Below are positions 35,872-44,060 of a DNA stretch of 64,000 nt, piece by piece. The stretch is from Erythrobacteraceae bacterium (lineage in GTDB: Bacteria; Pseudomonadota; Alphaproteobacteria; Sphingomonadales; Sphingomonadaceae), in NCBI GenBank assembly GCA_027486035.1, contig JAIXPX010000034.1:1-64000 (forward strand), in the 5' to 3' direction. Numbering within the stretch: the first letter of the stretch is position 1; each line of letters begins with the position of its first letter. The translations under genes were made by a program, and so were the position numbers. The notes under the pieces were generated by a model, which made no database searches, had not been told where the DNA came from, and was given only the letters and a program-made list of their open reading frames with translations.

Positions 35872-36771
35872 TCAAACAGTCCGCTCAGCCTTGTCCTTCT
35901 CGTTCGTCCCCTTGATCATCGCCCGCATCTGCTCCCATTCGGCATCGCCGAGCGCGCTGAGCATCGGATAGAACGTCCCGCCATTGGCCTGGAAGCCCGC
36001 GCCGTCGATGGCGATGGTCTGGCCGTTCACGTACTCCGCGCCCGGCCCCATCAGGAACACCGCGAGGTTGGCGAGTTCGTGCATCTCGCCCGCGCGGCCC
36101 ATGGGATTGAGGCTGTTGCCCGAATTGCCGCCCGCGCCGCCCGGATGCAGCCGCGCGCTCATTCCCTTGGTCGGGAAGAGCCCCGGCGCGATGGCGTTGA
36201 ACCTCAGGCCATAGCGGCCCCACTCGGTCGCAAGGCTCTGGGTCATGGCGTTGATCGCGGGCTTGGACATGGCGGAAGGCACCACGAAGGCGCTGCCCGA
36301 CCACACCCAGGTGGTGAGGATCGACAGGAAGCTCGCCTTCTTCTTCTCCGCGATCAGCCGCTTGCCGATGTCGAGCGTCACGTAGAAGGTGCCGCGCATG
36401 ACGATGTCGGCGATGGCGTTGAAGCCGTTCACGGACAGGTCCTCGGTGCGGCTGATGAAGTTGCCGGCCGCGTTGTTGACGACGCCGGTGAGCGCGCCGC
36501 CATCGGCCCAGATCGCATCGACCATCGCGTGAATGGCGTCGGCATCCCGGATATCGCAGGCATGGCCCACGATCTTGCCGCCATGCAGTTTCGTCAGCTC
36601 TTCGGCGGTCTCGTCGAGCTTGTTCTGCCGCCGACCGCAGATGTAGACGGTCGCGCCGAGCTTCAGGAAGGCCTCGGCCATTTCGCGCCCGAGCCCGGTG
36701 CCGCCGCCGGTCACCAGAATGCGCTCGCCCGTCATCAGGCCTTCGCGGAACATCAGCTTTGAAACGTCCAT
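35872..36771 (-). CDS. SDR oxidoreductase, 2,4-dienoyl-CoA reductase-like
   Basis: The protein has 299 residues from ATG 36771; the track extension MLRSARNDD is a translated repeat element. The NADP-binding motif is LVTGGGTGLG followed by ICGRRQNKL. Then VNNAAGNFISRTEDLS appears. The usual YxxxK is replaced by SAMSK in VPSAMSKPAINAMTQ, the SxxxK form of the dienoyl-CoA reductase branch. GQTIAIDGAGF closes the fold. It likely acts on an unsaturated acyl-CoA in the beta-oxidation part of this island. Confidence 0.88.
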   Translation of the reverse strand: MDVSKLMFREGLMTGERILVTGGGTGLGREMAEAFLKLGATVYICGRRQNKLDETAEELTKLHGGKIVGHACDIRDADAIHAMVDAIWADGGALTGVVNNAAGNFISRTEDLSVNGFNAIADIVMRGTFYVTLDIGKRLIAEKKKASFLSILTTWVWSGSAFVVPSAMSKPAINAMTQSLATEWGRYGLRFNAIAPGLFPTKGMSARLHPGGAGGNSGNSLNPMGRAGEMHELANLAVFLMGPGAEYVNGQTIAIDGAGFQANGGTFYPMLSALGDAEWEQMRAMIKGTNEKDKAERTV

Positions 36772-36791
36772 TGTGCTTCCCTCAAGTTGGT

Positions 36792-36875
36792 CGTCATTGC
36801 GAGCGGAGCGAAGCAATCCAGAGTGGTTCGTATGGCGCTCTGGATCGCGGCGCCGCTGCGCGGCTCGCGATGACG
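36792..36875. repeat. REP-like palindromic element (copy 1)
   Basis: CGTCATTGCGAGC at the left pairs with GCTCGCGATGACG at the right (12 of 13). CCAGAG and CTCTGG form an inner arm. It contains the typical AGCGAAGCAATCCAGAG string and separates the SDR gene from the acyl-CoA dehydrogenase gene. Confidence 0.85.
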
Positions 36876-36884
36876 GTTAGTCTG

Positions 36885-38093
36885 TCAAAGCCCCAGTACG
36901 GTTTTGGCAATGATGTTCTTCTGCACCTCGTCCGAGCCACCGAAGATCGTGGAGGCACGGTTGTTGAGGTACTTGCCCATCGCGGTCTGGGCATATTCGC
37001 TGCCGACGGGTTCGGGGGCCTCGTTGCCGTAAAGCGGGCGCTCGAGCGGCAATTGCAGCGCGTCGGGACCCAGCAGTTCGAGGCGGAGCACATCGACCTT
37101 CTGGCCAAGGTTCGACCCCAGCAGCTTGACCAGCGAGGTCTGCGGCCCGGGCGCGCGGCCCTTGGCGAGCTCGGCGAGGATGCGCAGTTCGGTCACTTCC
37201 AGCGCCTCGGCTTCGAGGCGAACGCGGGCAAGCCGGTCGCGGAAGCGCGGGTCATGCGCAATCGCGCCGTTGACGCCCGAGGGCTGGCTCTGGGCGAGAT
37301 TTTCGAGCCGGTCGATGCTCTGGAGCAGGCGGGGGGCATAGCACGACCCGCCGCGCTCGTTTTCGAGCAGGAACTTGGCGATGGTCCAGCCCTGGCCCTC
37401 CGCGCCGATGCGGTTCTCTTGCCGTGTTCTGGCGTCGGTGAAGAACACCGCATTGACCTCGTGATCGCCGGACATCGAGTGGATCGGGGTCACCTCGACA
37501 CCCGGCTGATCCATCGGGACGAGCACGAAGCTGATCCCCTGCTGCTTCTTGACCGTGGCATCGGTGCGCACGAGCGCGAAGATCCAGTCGGCGTGGTGCG
37601 CGTGGGTTGTCCAGATCTTGGAGCCGTTGATGACATATTCGTCGCCATCAAGCCGTGCCGTGGTCTTGAGGCTGGCGAGGTCGGAGCCCGAGCCGGGTTC
37701 CGAATAGCCCTGGCACCAGTAATCGTCGCCCGACAGGATCCCGGGCAGGAAGCGGGCCTTCTGTTCGGGCGTGCCGAATTCGCAGATTACCGGGCCGACG
37801 AGGCGCAGACCGAGGATCGCGAGCGCAGGGGCACCGGCGAGGGCGCATTCCTTCTCGAAGATGAACTTCTGCGTCGGGGTCCAGCCGGTGCCGCCGTCCT
37901 CCTTGGGCCAGTGCGGAGCGACCCAGCCCTGACGGTAAAGGATGCGGTGCCACTCCATGCCGATATCGGGCTCGACAAACACTCCGGGCGTGCGGCGTGC
38001 GCCATCGCGCAGCCGCTCGGGCAGGTTGTCCTTGAGGAAGGCGCGGACTTCCTCGCGGAAGGCGATGTCCTCAGGGGAGAAGTCCATATCCAT
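36885..38093 (-). CDS. acyl-CoA dehydrogenase (large, about 400 aa)
   Basis: The protein has 402 residues from ATG 38093 (MDMDFSPEDIAFREEVRAFL). It has the ACAD fold: N-terminal helices, beta domain with GYSEPGSGSDLASLKTTA and INGSKIWTTHAHHADW, and C-terminal helices ending NNRASTIFGGSDEVQKNIIAKTVLGL. The FAD enzyme introduces a 2,3 double bond into an acyl-CoA. A second, smaller ACAD (41255-42337) lies in the same strand group. In steroid side-chain catabolism such large/small pairs form alpha2-beta2 enzymes, and I infer the same here. Confidence 0.92.
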   Translation of the reverse strand: MDMDFSPEDIAFREEVRAFLKDNLPERLRDGARRTPGVFVEPDIGMEWHRILYRQGWVAPHWPKEDGGTGWTPTQKFIFEKECALAGAPALAILGLRLVGPVICEFGTPEQKARFLPGILSGDDYWCQGYSEPGSGSDLASLKTTARLDGDEYVINGSKIWTTHAHHADWIFALVRTDATVKKQQGISFVLVPMDQPGVEVTPIHSMSGDHEVNAVFFTDARTRQENRIGAEGQGWTIAKFLLENERGGSCYAPRLLQSIDRLENLAQSQPSGVNGAIAHDPRFRDRLARVRLEAEALEVTELRILAELAKGRAPGPQTSLVKLLGSNLGQKVDVLRLELLGPDALQLPLERPLYGNEAPEPVGSEYAQTAMGKYLNNRASTIFGGSDEVQKNIIAKTVLGL

Positions 38094-38121
38094 TGCATTC
38101 GGTCCCGTAAGAATTCGTCGA

Positions 38122-38877
38122 TCAGGCACCGTCTCTCATGGCCCAGCGGATCGTGCGCCGCAGCAGGTCATAATAGACGTCATAATTCCAGGCGCACATT
38201 TCCTTGTGCGGGTAGAAATCGGCCATGCCGGGAAGGTCGTAGTGCCCGCGACAATGGCCCAGAGCGTTATATACGATCCGACCCTCCCCAATATCCCTCG
38301 TATAAACGATAGGAACCGTGGTCCTGGGCCACTGGCTCTGGGTGAATCCGGTCGCCTCGCCCTCGAAGGTGGTTTGCATCAGGGTTTCGATGGGGGCCGT
38401 GGTCTTTGACAGGTAAAGCTCGTCCACCACCTCGAAATCCTCGATCCCCCGGGTCAGCTCGTGGTCCTTGTTGACCACCTCGACCGGAAACTTGTCGATC
38501 GGCGGATGAGCGACGAATTGCGTGCCGAGCATTTCCATCACGTCGGGCCGCGCGTCCGGCGCGTCCACCAGCCCCTCGGCGGTGAAGACGAGGATCGAGT
38601 TGGTGCCGTGGAGCGCCATCCACTTGCCGCCCTTATCGAGCCACGCCTTGAGCTGCTGCGCCTGCTCCGGAGTCGGCATCAGGTCGCAGGTGTAGGTGAT
38701 GAGGAAGCGGCACTGGTCGAGCCGCTCCAGGCCCGAATAGTCCGCCGCCACAGTGGTTCGGATATGCGGGTGCTCGGCCAGCAGCTTGAGGATCTCGAGC
38801 CGGGGGTAGTCGATATCGTGATACTTGCCCGCGGCGATGAAATGCGCGTCGATGCGGGTGGCGGGTTGTTCGGCCAT
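38122..38877 (-). CDS. ThuA domain protein (first copy)
   Basis: This is a 251-residue protein with the ThuA/class I glutamine-amidotransferase-like fold: YHDIDYPRLEILKLLAEHPHIRTTVAADYSGLERLD, LITYTCDLMPTPEQAQ, WMALHGTNSIL (the HGT/S loop), and KDHELTRGIEDFEVVDELYLSK. The LGHCRGHYDLPGMADFYP tail is also family-like. Family members include a proposed trehalose-utilisation protein and sugar or cyclic-ketone modifying enzymes; no reaction is assigned here. It lies between an ACAD and an SDR gene in the same direction. Confidence 0.85.
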   Translation of the reverse strand: MAEQPATRIDAHFIAAGKYHDIDYPRLEILKLLAEHPHIRTTVAADYSGLERLDQCRFLITYTCDLMPTPEQAQQLKAWLDKGGKWMALHGTNSILVFTAEGLVDAPDARPDVMEMLGTQFVAHPPIDKFPVEVVNKDHELTRGIEDFEVVDELYLSKTTAPIETLMQTTFEGEATGFTQSQWPRTTVPIVYTRDIGEGRIVYNALGHCRGHYDLPGMADFYPHKEMCAWNYDVYYDLLRRTIRWAMRDGA

Positions 38878-38883
38878 AGTGAA

Positions 38884-39651
38884 TTAGCTCCTGATCGACC
38901 CGCCGCCATCAACAGTAAGATCGCAGCCCGTTGTGAAGCTCGCCTCGTCGCTGGCGAGAAAGACGACGGCGCGCGCCACTTCCTCGGGCTCGCCGATGCG
39001 GTTCATCGGGTGGGTCGCGGCGAAATTGGTCTCGATGTTCTCCGGCGTGTCGGCACCCGAGAACTTGTAGCGGTTGTACATCGGCGTGCGGATCGCGCCG
39101 GGGTGGACCATGTTGGCCCGGATCGGCAGGCCCCGCTCGGCAAGGTCGAGCGCCACGGATTGCGTGAGGCCCCTCAGGCCTGTCTTGGAAGCGGAGTAAG
39201 CCGCCACGAATGACGCAGGACGCAGCGCGATCATCGAGCCGATGTTGACGATCGCGCAGGGCTCGCCGCTCGCCTCCATCGCCGGGATCGCGGCGCGCAT
39301 CCCGTAGAAGGGGCCGTGGAGATTGATGTCGATGGTGCGCTCCCAGACGTCGAGCGCGCCCTCGGGGACGTTGCCGGGTTCGGAAATGCCGGCGATGTTG
39401 CACAGCACGGTGAGCTTGCCGAAGCGTGCGCGGGTGGCGGCGACAGCGGCTTCCCACTGCGCAAGCTCTCGCACGTCTAATGCCGTTGCGGCCGCGCGCT
39501 CACCCAGTTCGGCGGCGAGCTCCTGCGCCTTTTCGAGCTGCACATCGCCCAGCATCACGCTGCCGCCCTCGGCCACGATCAGCCGTGCGACCGCTGCGCC
39601 GATCCCCTCCGCGCCGCCCGAGACAAGCGCGACCTTGCCCTCCATCCGCAT
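38884..39651 (-). CDS. SDR family oxidoreductase
   Basis: This is a 255-residue classical SDR. It has ALVSGGAEGIGAAVARL at the N-terminus with an acidic residue after strand 2 (LGDVQLEKAQEL, suggesting NAD+), NIAGISEPGNVPEGAL, the Ser block NIGSMIALRPASFVAAYSASKTG with YxxxK, and the C-terminal TTGCDLTVDGGGSIRS. It resembles hydroxysteroid-type dehydrogenases. It is 6 bases from ThuA and 3 bases from the thiolase-like gene, so it belongs to one operon. Confidence 0.9.
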   Translation of the reverse strand: MRMEGKVALVSGGAEGIGAAVARLIVAEGGSVMLGDVQLEKAQELAAELGERAAATALDVRELAQWEAAVAATRARFGKLTVLCNIAGISEPGNVPEGALDVWERTIDINLHGPFYGMRAAIPAMEASGEPCAIVNIGSMIALRPASFVAAYSASKTGLRGLTQSVALDLAERGLPIRANMVHPGAIRTPMYNRYKFSGADTPENIETNFAATHPMNRIGEPEEVARAVVFLASDEASFTTGCDLTVDGGGSIRS

Positions 39652-39653
39652 GG

Positions 39654-40805
39654 CTATTCGCGCTCCAGAATCGCGACGCCCGAAAGGCCCGGGGCGCCAT
39701 AGACGTGGGAGTAGCCGAACCTCGGCTTGCCGGGCACCTGCCGCTCACCGGCGCGCTGGCGCAATTGGGTGACGTTCTCGTAGACCTGCCTCAGGCCCGA
39801 GGCGCCGATCGGCTCCCCGCAGGCGAGGCAGCCGCCGTCGGTGTTGACGGGGAGCTTGCCGCCGATCTCGGTCCAGCCGTTCGCCAGCCACTCCTCCTGC
39901 TCGCCGTCCTTGCAGAAGCCGTTTTCGGCCATGTGCATGATCTCCGCGCCGCTTTCGGTGTCCTGAAGCTGGGCGACGGAGATGTCCTCCGGCCCGATGC
40001 CGGCCTTTTCGAACGCAGCCTGCGAAGCGAGCACGGTCGGCTTGCCGCCCTCCTCGATGCTGATCCCGGCCTGGAACACCTCGAAGGAGTTGGGCGGACG
40101 GGTCTTCACCGCCACGGCGCGGATCTTCACACCGTCCGCACCCAGTTCCTTCATCTTCTTTTCGGACGCAAGGATCAGCGCCACCGCGCCCTCGGCGGGT
40201 GAGCAGAACATGTATTTGGTCAGCGGATCATTGATCATCGGCGCGTTCATGATCGTGTCGAGATCGACCGGGCTGCGCCGCCAGGCGTGGGGCGTGATCG
40301 TGCCGTTGCGGAAGGCCTTCTCGGCCACCCGCCCGAGCGTCGTGCGGCTGATCCCGTGCAATTGCATATAGCGCTGGATCTTTAGGGCGAAGAACTGCGT
40401 CGTCAGCATCATGCCGGTCTGGCCGTACCATTCGGGGAGGCCATAATCGGAAGGCTTGGCGTTGAACGCGCCGCGCGGGTGCTTGTCGAAGCCCACGGCA
40501 AGCGCGAGGTCGTACATCCCGCTGGCGATCGCCTGCTGCGAGGCGGCGAGCGCGCTGCCGCCGGTGGCGCAGCCATTGGCGACGTTGGTGAAGGGGAGGC
40601 TGGTCAGCCCCAGCTCGTTGACCATGATGTCGGCATTGCCCGCCGCCGCCGAGCCGCCATAGGCGCACTCGATGTCGGGCCATTCAAGCCCCGCATCGGT
40701 CAGTGCCTCGCGCACGGCATAGACGCCCTGTTCCCGGCCCGAGCGGCTGTCGGTGCGGCCGAAGGGATGGATGCCTGCGCCGATGATATAGACGTTCTCG
40801 CTCAT
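39654..40805 (-). CDS. Thiolase-fold protein, Ltp-like (probable aldolase partner of DUF35)
   Basis: This 383-residue protein begins VYIIGAGIHPFGRTDSRSG. The nucleophile loop is retained as NVANGCATGGSALAAS, but the usual thiolase C-terminal GHP is changed to GEP in GGCLACGEPIGASGLRQVYE. Proteins of this type (lipid-transfer-protein/SCP2-thiolase branch) pair with DUF35 proteins and, in steroid degraders, act as retro-aldolases on side-chain CoA esters rather than as thiolases. It overlaps the DUF35 gene by 4 bases. Assignment to the branch is by motif and context. Confidence 0.86.
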   Translation of the reverse strand: MSENVYIIGAGIHPFGRTDSRSGREQGVYAVREALTDAGLEWPDIECAYGGSAAAGNADIMVNELGLTSLPFTNVANGCATGGSALAASQQAIASGMYDLALAVGFDKHPRGAFNAKPSDYGLPEWYGQTGMMLTTQFFALKIQRYMQLHGISRTTLGRVAEKAFRNGTITPHAWRRSPVDLDTIMNAPMINDPLTKYMFCSPAEGAVALILASEKKMKELGADGVKIRAVAVKTRPPNSFEVFQAGISIEEGGKPTVLASQAAFEKAGIGPEDISVAQLQDTESGAEIMHMAENGFCKDGEQEEWLANGWTEIGGKLPVNTDGGCLACGEPIGASGLRQVYENVTQLRQRAGERQVPGKPRFGYSHVYGAPGLSGVAILERE

Positions 40806-41227
40806 GCGGCCTCACTCCTAGCTTGGGCGACGGGACGGAAGGCGAAGGTGTCGTAGCGCGCATTGAACGGCACGATGCAGAAATCGAGCTCCATGCCGAG
40901 GTGGAGGTCCTCGAGGCGCGCATCGACGATCCGGCTCTCGACGATCACCTCGCCGGGCAATTCGACATAGCCGAGCAGAAAGGGCACGAAATCGGGCGGG
41001 CCTTCGCCGGGACCGGAGCCGGGGCCTTCATAGGGCTCCTTCGGCAGGAAGCCTTGGCTTGTCCACGACCACAGCTTGCCCCGGCGCGAAAGCTTGCAGG
41101 GCTCCACGCCCTCCGCAGCATCACCCACCGGCATCGGAAAGACGATCTGGCCCGAAGGCAGGCGTCCGCCGATCAGGTGCGGCTGCGCCCCGTCGCTCCA
41201 CAGGTTCGGGTCGATCTTTTCGCCCAT
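40802..41227 (-). CDS. DUF35 OB-fold protein
   Basis: This 141-residue protein has an N-terminal part corresponding to the rubredoxin-like zinc ribbon (PHLIGGRLPSGQIVFPMP), but only one Cys (VEPCKLSRRG) remains of the usual four, so zinc is probably not bound. The OB-fold follows: GKLWSWTSQGF, FLLGYVELPGEVIVESRIV, LGMELDFCIVPF. DUF35 proteins scaffold or channel acyl-CoA substrates for thiolase-like partners. Its stop overlaps the Ltp-like start. Confidence 0.88.
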   Translation of the reverse strand: MGEKIDPNLWSDGAQPHLIGGRLPSGQIVFPMPVGDAAEGVEPCKLSRRGKLWSWTSQGFLPKEPYEGPGSGPGEGPPDFVPFLLGYVELPGEVIVESRIVDARLEDLHLGMELDFCIVPFNARYDTFAFRPVAQARSEAA

Positions 41228-41254
41228 GTCTCAGTTCCCTCCAGCCCGCGCGCG

Positions 41255-42337
41255 TCAGGCCGCGAGCGCATATTCCGCAAGCACGGTGTCGACGTCGCCG
41301 AACAGGCGGGCGAGCACCATCACGCGCTTCATCGCATGGCCGATGGCGAGCTCGTCGGTGATCCCCATGCCCCCGTGCATCTGCACCGCCTCGCGGGCGA
41401 TGGCGTCGGCATTCTCGGCGATGAAGGCCTTTGCTCCGGCGGCGGCGCGCTGCCACTTCGCCGTGTCGGCCCGGTCGGTGAGTGCGGCCCGGTAGAGCAT
41501 CGAGCGGGCCTGCTCCTCCCTGGCGTAGGCATCGACGAGACGATGCTGGAGCGCCTGGAAGCTGCCGATCGCCACGCCGAACTGCTCGCGTTCCTTCACA
41601 TAGGCGAGCGTATCATCGAGCAGCCGCTGCCCGAGTCCGACCATTTCGGCGGCGGCATAGAGGCGGATTCCGGCGGCGACCGTCTCGAGGTCTGCCGGGC
41701 CGAGCGAAAGCTTCGCGGATGCGGGCGTGCGGGTGAGCTTGATCTCGCCCGCGATGCTGCCATCGGCCAGGCGATAGGCGCGCACTTCGAGGCCGGGCGC
41801 TCCACGCGGCACCAGGAAGCAGGCCGTGTCCCCGCCGCGATCGGCGGTGACGATGAACAGGTCGGCAAGCAGCGCGCCCATCACCATGGTCTTTTCGCCC
41901 GTGAGAGCGAAGCCTTCCCCGGAGGCTTCCGCCTTCATGCCCTTGGCCTTGAGGCTGTAGCGCTGGCCGCGCTCGGTCCAGGCGAGGGTGGCGATGGTGG
42001 TGCCGGAGAGCACGCCTTCGAGCGCCTCGGCAGCACCGCCGCGCTCCAGCAGCAGCGCGGGCAGGATGCCATGTTCGAGCAGCGGATCGGGCGCATTGGC
42101 CTTGCCGATGGCTTCGCACACCAGCGCCAGATCGAGCGCCGAGCCGCCCATGCCGCCCGCATCCTCGCCTGCGGCAAGCGCGATCAGGCCCATCTCCGCG
42201 AGGCTCTGCCAGCGCTCCCGATCATAGCCGGTGGGCGACAGGCGCAAGCGACGCCGTGCCTCGACATCGATCGGCGCGGCGAAGCGCTCGACCGAGGTCA
42301 CGAACATCTGCTGTTCTTCGGAAAGGTCGAAATTCAT
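41255..42337 (-). CDS. acyl-CoA dehydrogenase (small, 360 aa)
   Basis: This 360-residue protein begins MNFDLSEEQQMFVTSVERFA. It has EAIGKANAPDPLLEHGILPALL, the VYVKEREQFG-type helix as YVKEREQFGVAIGSFQALQHRLVD, and the C-terminal QMHGGMGITDELAIGHAMKRVMVL, the FAD-contacting QxxGGxG motif that the larger ACAD of this cluster lacks. That complementarity fits a heterotetramer like the steroid side-chain enzymes ChsE1-ChsE2. It lies 27 bases from DUF35 and 5 bases from the P450, all one direction. Confidence 0.92.
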   Translation of the reverse strand: MNFDLSEEQQMFVTSVERFAAPIDVEARRRLRLSPTGYDRERWQSLAEMGLIALAAGEDAGGMGGSALDLALVCEAIGKANAPDPLLEHGILPALLLERGGAAEALEGVLSGTTIATLAWTERGQRYSLKAKGMKAEASGEGFALTGEKTMVMGALLADLFIVTADRGGDTACFLVPRGAPGLEVRAYRLADGSIAGEIKLTRTPASAKLSLGPADLETVAAGIRLYAAAEMVGLGQRLLDDTLAYVKEREQFGVAIGSFQALQHRLVDAYAREEQARSMLYRAALTDRADTAKWQRAAAGAKAFIAENADAIAREAVQMHGGMGITDELAIGHAMKRVMVLARLFGDVDTVLAEYALAA

Positions 42338-42342
42338 GGGTC

Positions 42343-43584
42343 TCAGGCTTTCCGGGTGAACGTGATCGGCAGGTGCGTAACGCCGCGCAGAAGGATGTTG
42401 GGGAGGATGCGGATTTCGTTCTCGTCCGCCACCGCGAAGTTATCGAGCCGTTCGAGCAGCTCGTCGAAAGCGACCAGCATCTCCTTGCGGGAAAGCATGT
42501 TGCCCACGCACATGTGCGGCCCCTTGCCGAAGGAGAGGTGCGTGCGGGCGTTGGTGCGCTCGATGTCGAACCTGTCCGGGTCGGGGAACTTCTTGGGGTC
42601 GCGGTTGGCCGCGGCATAGCGCAATTGGACCACGGCGCCCGCCGGGATTGCCATGCCGCCGAGCTCGGTGTCGGCCTTGACGATCCGCCACATCCCCGCA
42701 GTCGGGGTCTCGTAGCGCAGCGCCTCCTCGACGAGGTTGCCGAGCAGCTTGGGATCGCGGCCACCGGCGGCCGCCTTGGCCTTGGCCATCTGGTCGGGGT
42801 TGCGGATCAATTGGAGGAGCCCGCCCGCGAGCGTCGAGGTCGTGGTCTCGTTACCCGCCACCATGAACTGCTGCATCAGAGACATGATCTCGGGGTCCGA
42901 AAGCGGCGTCTCGCCCTCGACCCGCGCCTCGACGAGATCGGTGAGGAGGTCATTGCCCCCGTTGGCCTTGCGGTCGTCGATCAGGCCCTTGATGTAGTGC
43001 TGGAACTCCACGAGGCTGCGGGCGCATTCGAGCTTGCGCTGGTGATCGACCATCTGGCTGAAGCGGTCGACCGCCGCGTCCGACCACGCCTTCACCCGCT
43101 TGGGGTCATCCTCCAGCCCGATCTGCCCGGCGATCATCGCCACCGGTAGCGGCACGCCGAATTCCTCGACGAACTCGCATTCTCCCTTGTCCGCGAAGGC
43201 CTCGATCAGCTCGATCGACTTGGCCCGCATATCTGCCTCGATCGCGTTCACGCGCGGGGCCGAAAAGGCGAGGTTGACGAGTTTGCGGTTGCGGGTGTGG
43301 ACGGGGTGGTCGGCGGTCAGGAGGGTGGGGAGATCGGGCCAACCCTCGGCGAGGATCGCCTGGATCTCCTCGTCGGCCTCGCGGCCCATCAACGCTGTGA
43401 AATCATTCGAGAAGATCTCGGGCTTGGCTGCCGCGTCGCTGCACAGGTCGTAGGAATAGACGACCCAGGTGTTCATGCCTTCGAGATGCTCGATCGCGAT
43501 ACCGGCATCGTGCACCGCCCGGTAATGGTCGAACGGATCGATCAGCGTTTCTGGCGCGAACACATTGCCTTGGGGCTTGTTCAT
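42343..43584 (-). CDS. cytochrome P450 (first copy)
   Basis: The protein has 413 residues from ATG 43584, which has GGAG nine bases upstream; the GTG at 43611 is the track start. The I-helix is MVAGNETTTSTLAGG, the K-helix ExxR is in VEEALRYETPTAG, and the heme Cys loop is LSFGKGPHMCVGNMLSRKEM. It is a soluble bacterial class I P450 needing a ferredoxin and reductase encoded elsewhere. It is the first gene of the operon running down to the first ACAD. The type is like P450s that hydroxylate terpenoids, steroids or fatty acids. Confidence 0.94.
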   Translation of the reverse strand: MNKPQGNVFAPETLIDPFDHYRAVHDAGIAIEHLEGMNTWVVYSYDLCSDAAAKPEIFSNDFTALMGREADEEIQAILAEGWPDLPTLLTADHPVHTRNRKLVNLAFSAPRVNAIEADMRAKSIELIEAFADKGECEFVEEFGVPLPVAMIAGQIGLEDDPKRVKAWSDAAVDRFSQMVDHQRKLECARSLVEFQHYIKGLIDDRKANGGNDLLTDLVEARVEGETPLSDPEIMSLMQQFMVAGNETTTSTLAGGLLQLIRNPDQMAKAKAAAGGRDPKLLGNLVEEALRYETPTAGMWRIVKADTELGGMAIPAGAVVQLRYAAANRDPKKFPDPDRFDIERTNARTHLSFGKGPHMCVGNMLSRKEMLVAFDELLERLDNFAVADENEIRILPNILLRGVTHLPITFTRKA

Positions 43585-43685
43585 TGGTGGCGGCTCCGGA
43601 CCCTTGGACACTACGGACGAAGCCTAAACAAACCGCTGCCCCGGTTGCGATGCGCTAATGTGTTAGGATCGTGCAGCCTGACCGC

Positions 43686-44060
43686 TCAGCCCGCGAATTC
43701 CCTTTGGAATTCAAGCATGTCGAAATAGTCGCGCCAGCCGGTGATGCGGCCGTCCGCGCCAACATCGAAGGTGCCCATCACACGGATCGCGGCGCGGCGG
43801 CCGTCCTTGAAGTGGAAGATGTCGGTGCGCTCGGTGAGGACGGTGTTGCCGTTCGCCGCGATGGCATGGGTCTGCCAGTCGCAGCGCGCGACATTGGCGA
43901 GGAAGCCCTCGACCATCGCGCGCATCGCCGTGGCGCCGTGGATCGGCTCCATCGGCACGTTGTGATAGACGATGTCCTCGGCGCACAGCGCCAGCATCGC
44001 GTCGATATCGCAGGCATTCCAATGGCTGATGAAGGCTTCGACGGTGGCTTGCGGGGTCAT
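43686..44060 (-). CDS. Limonene-1,2-epoxide hydrolase-like protein
   Basis: This 124-residue SnoaL/NTF2-fold protein starts at ATG 44060, overlapping the ThuA stop. LTERTDIFHFKDGRRAAIRVMGTFDV and GRITGWRDYFDMLEF carry the Asp-Arg-Asp residues of the limonene epoxide hydrolase family. Such enzymes add water to an epoxide or alicyclic intermediate without covalent intermediate. This is a strong pointer to alicyclic substrate metabolism. Confidence 0.85.
   Translation of the reverse strand: MTPQATVEAFISHWNACDIDAMLALCAEDIVYHNVPMEPIHGATAMRAMVEGFLANVARCDWQTHAIAANGNTVLTERTDIFHFKDGRRAAIRVMGTFDVGADGRITGWRDYFDMLEFQREFAG

Noticed and set aside
36759-38312. 517-residue plus-strand ORF opposite the acyl-CoA dehydrogenase
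   Set aside because: Long antisense frames are common in GC-rich DNA. The minus strand has full ACAD motifs, and this ORF begins inside a repeat element.
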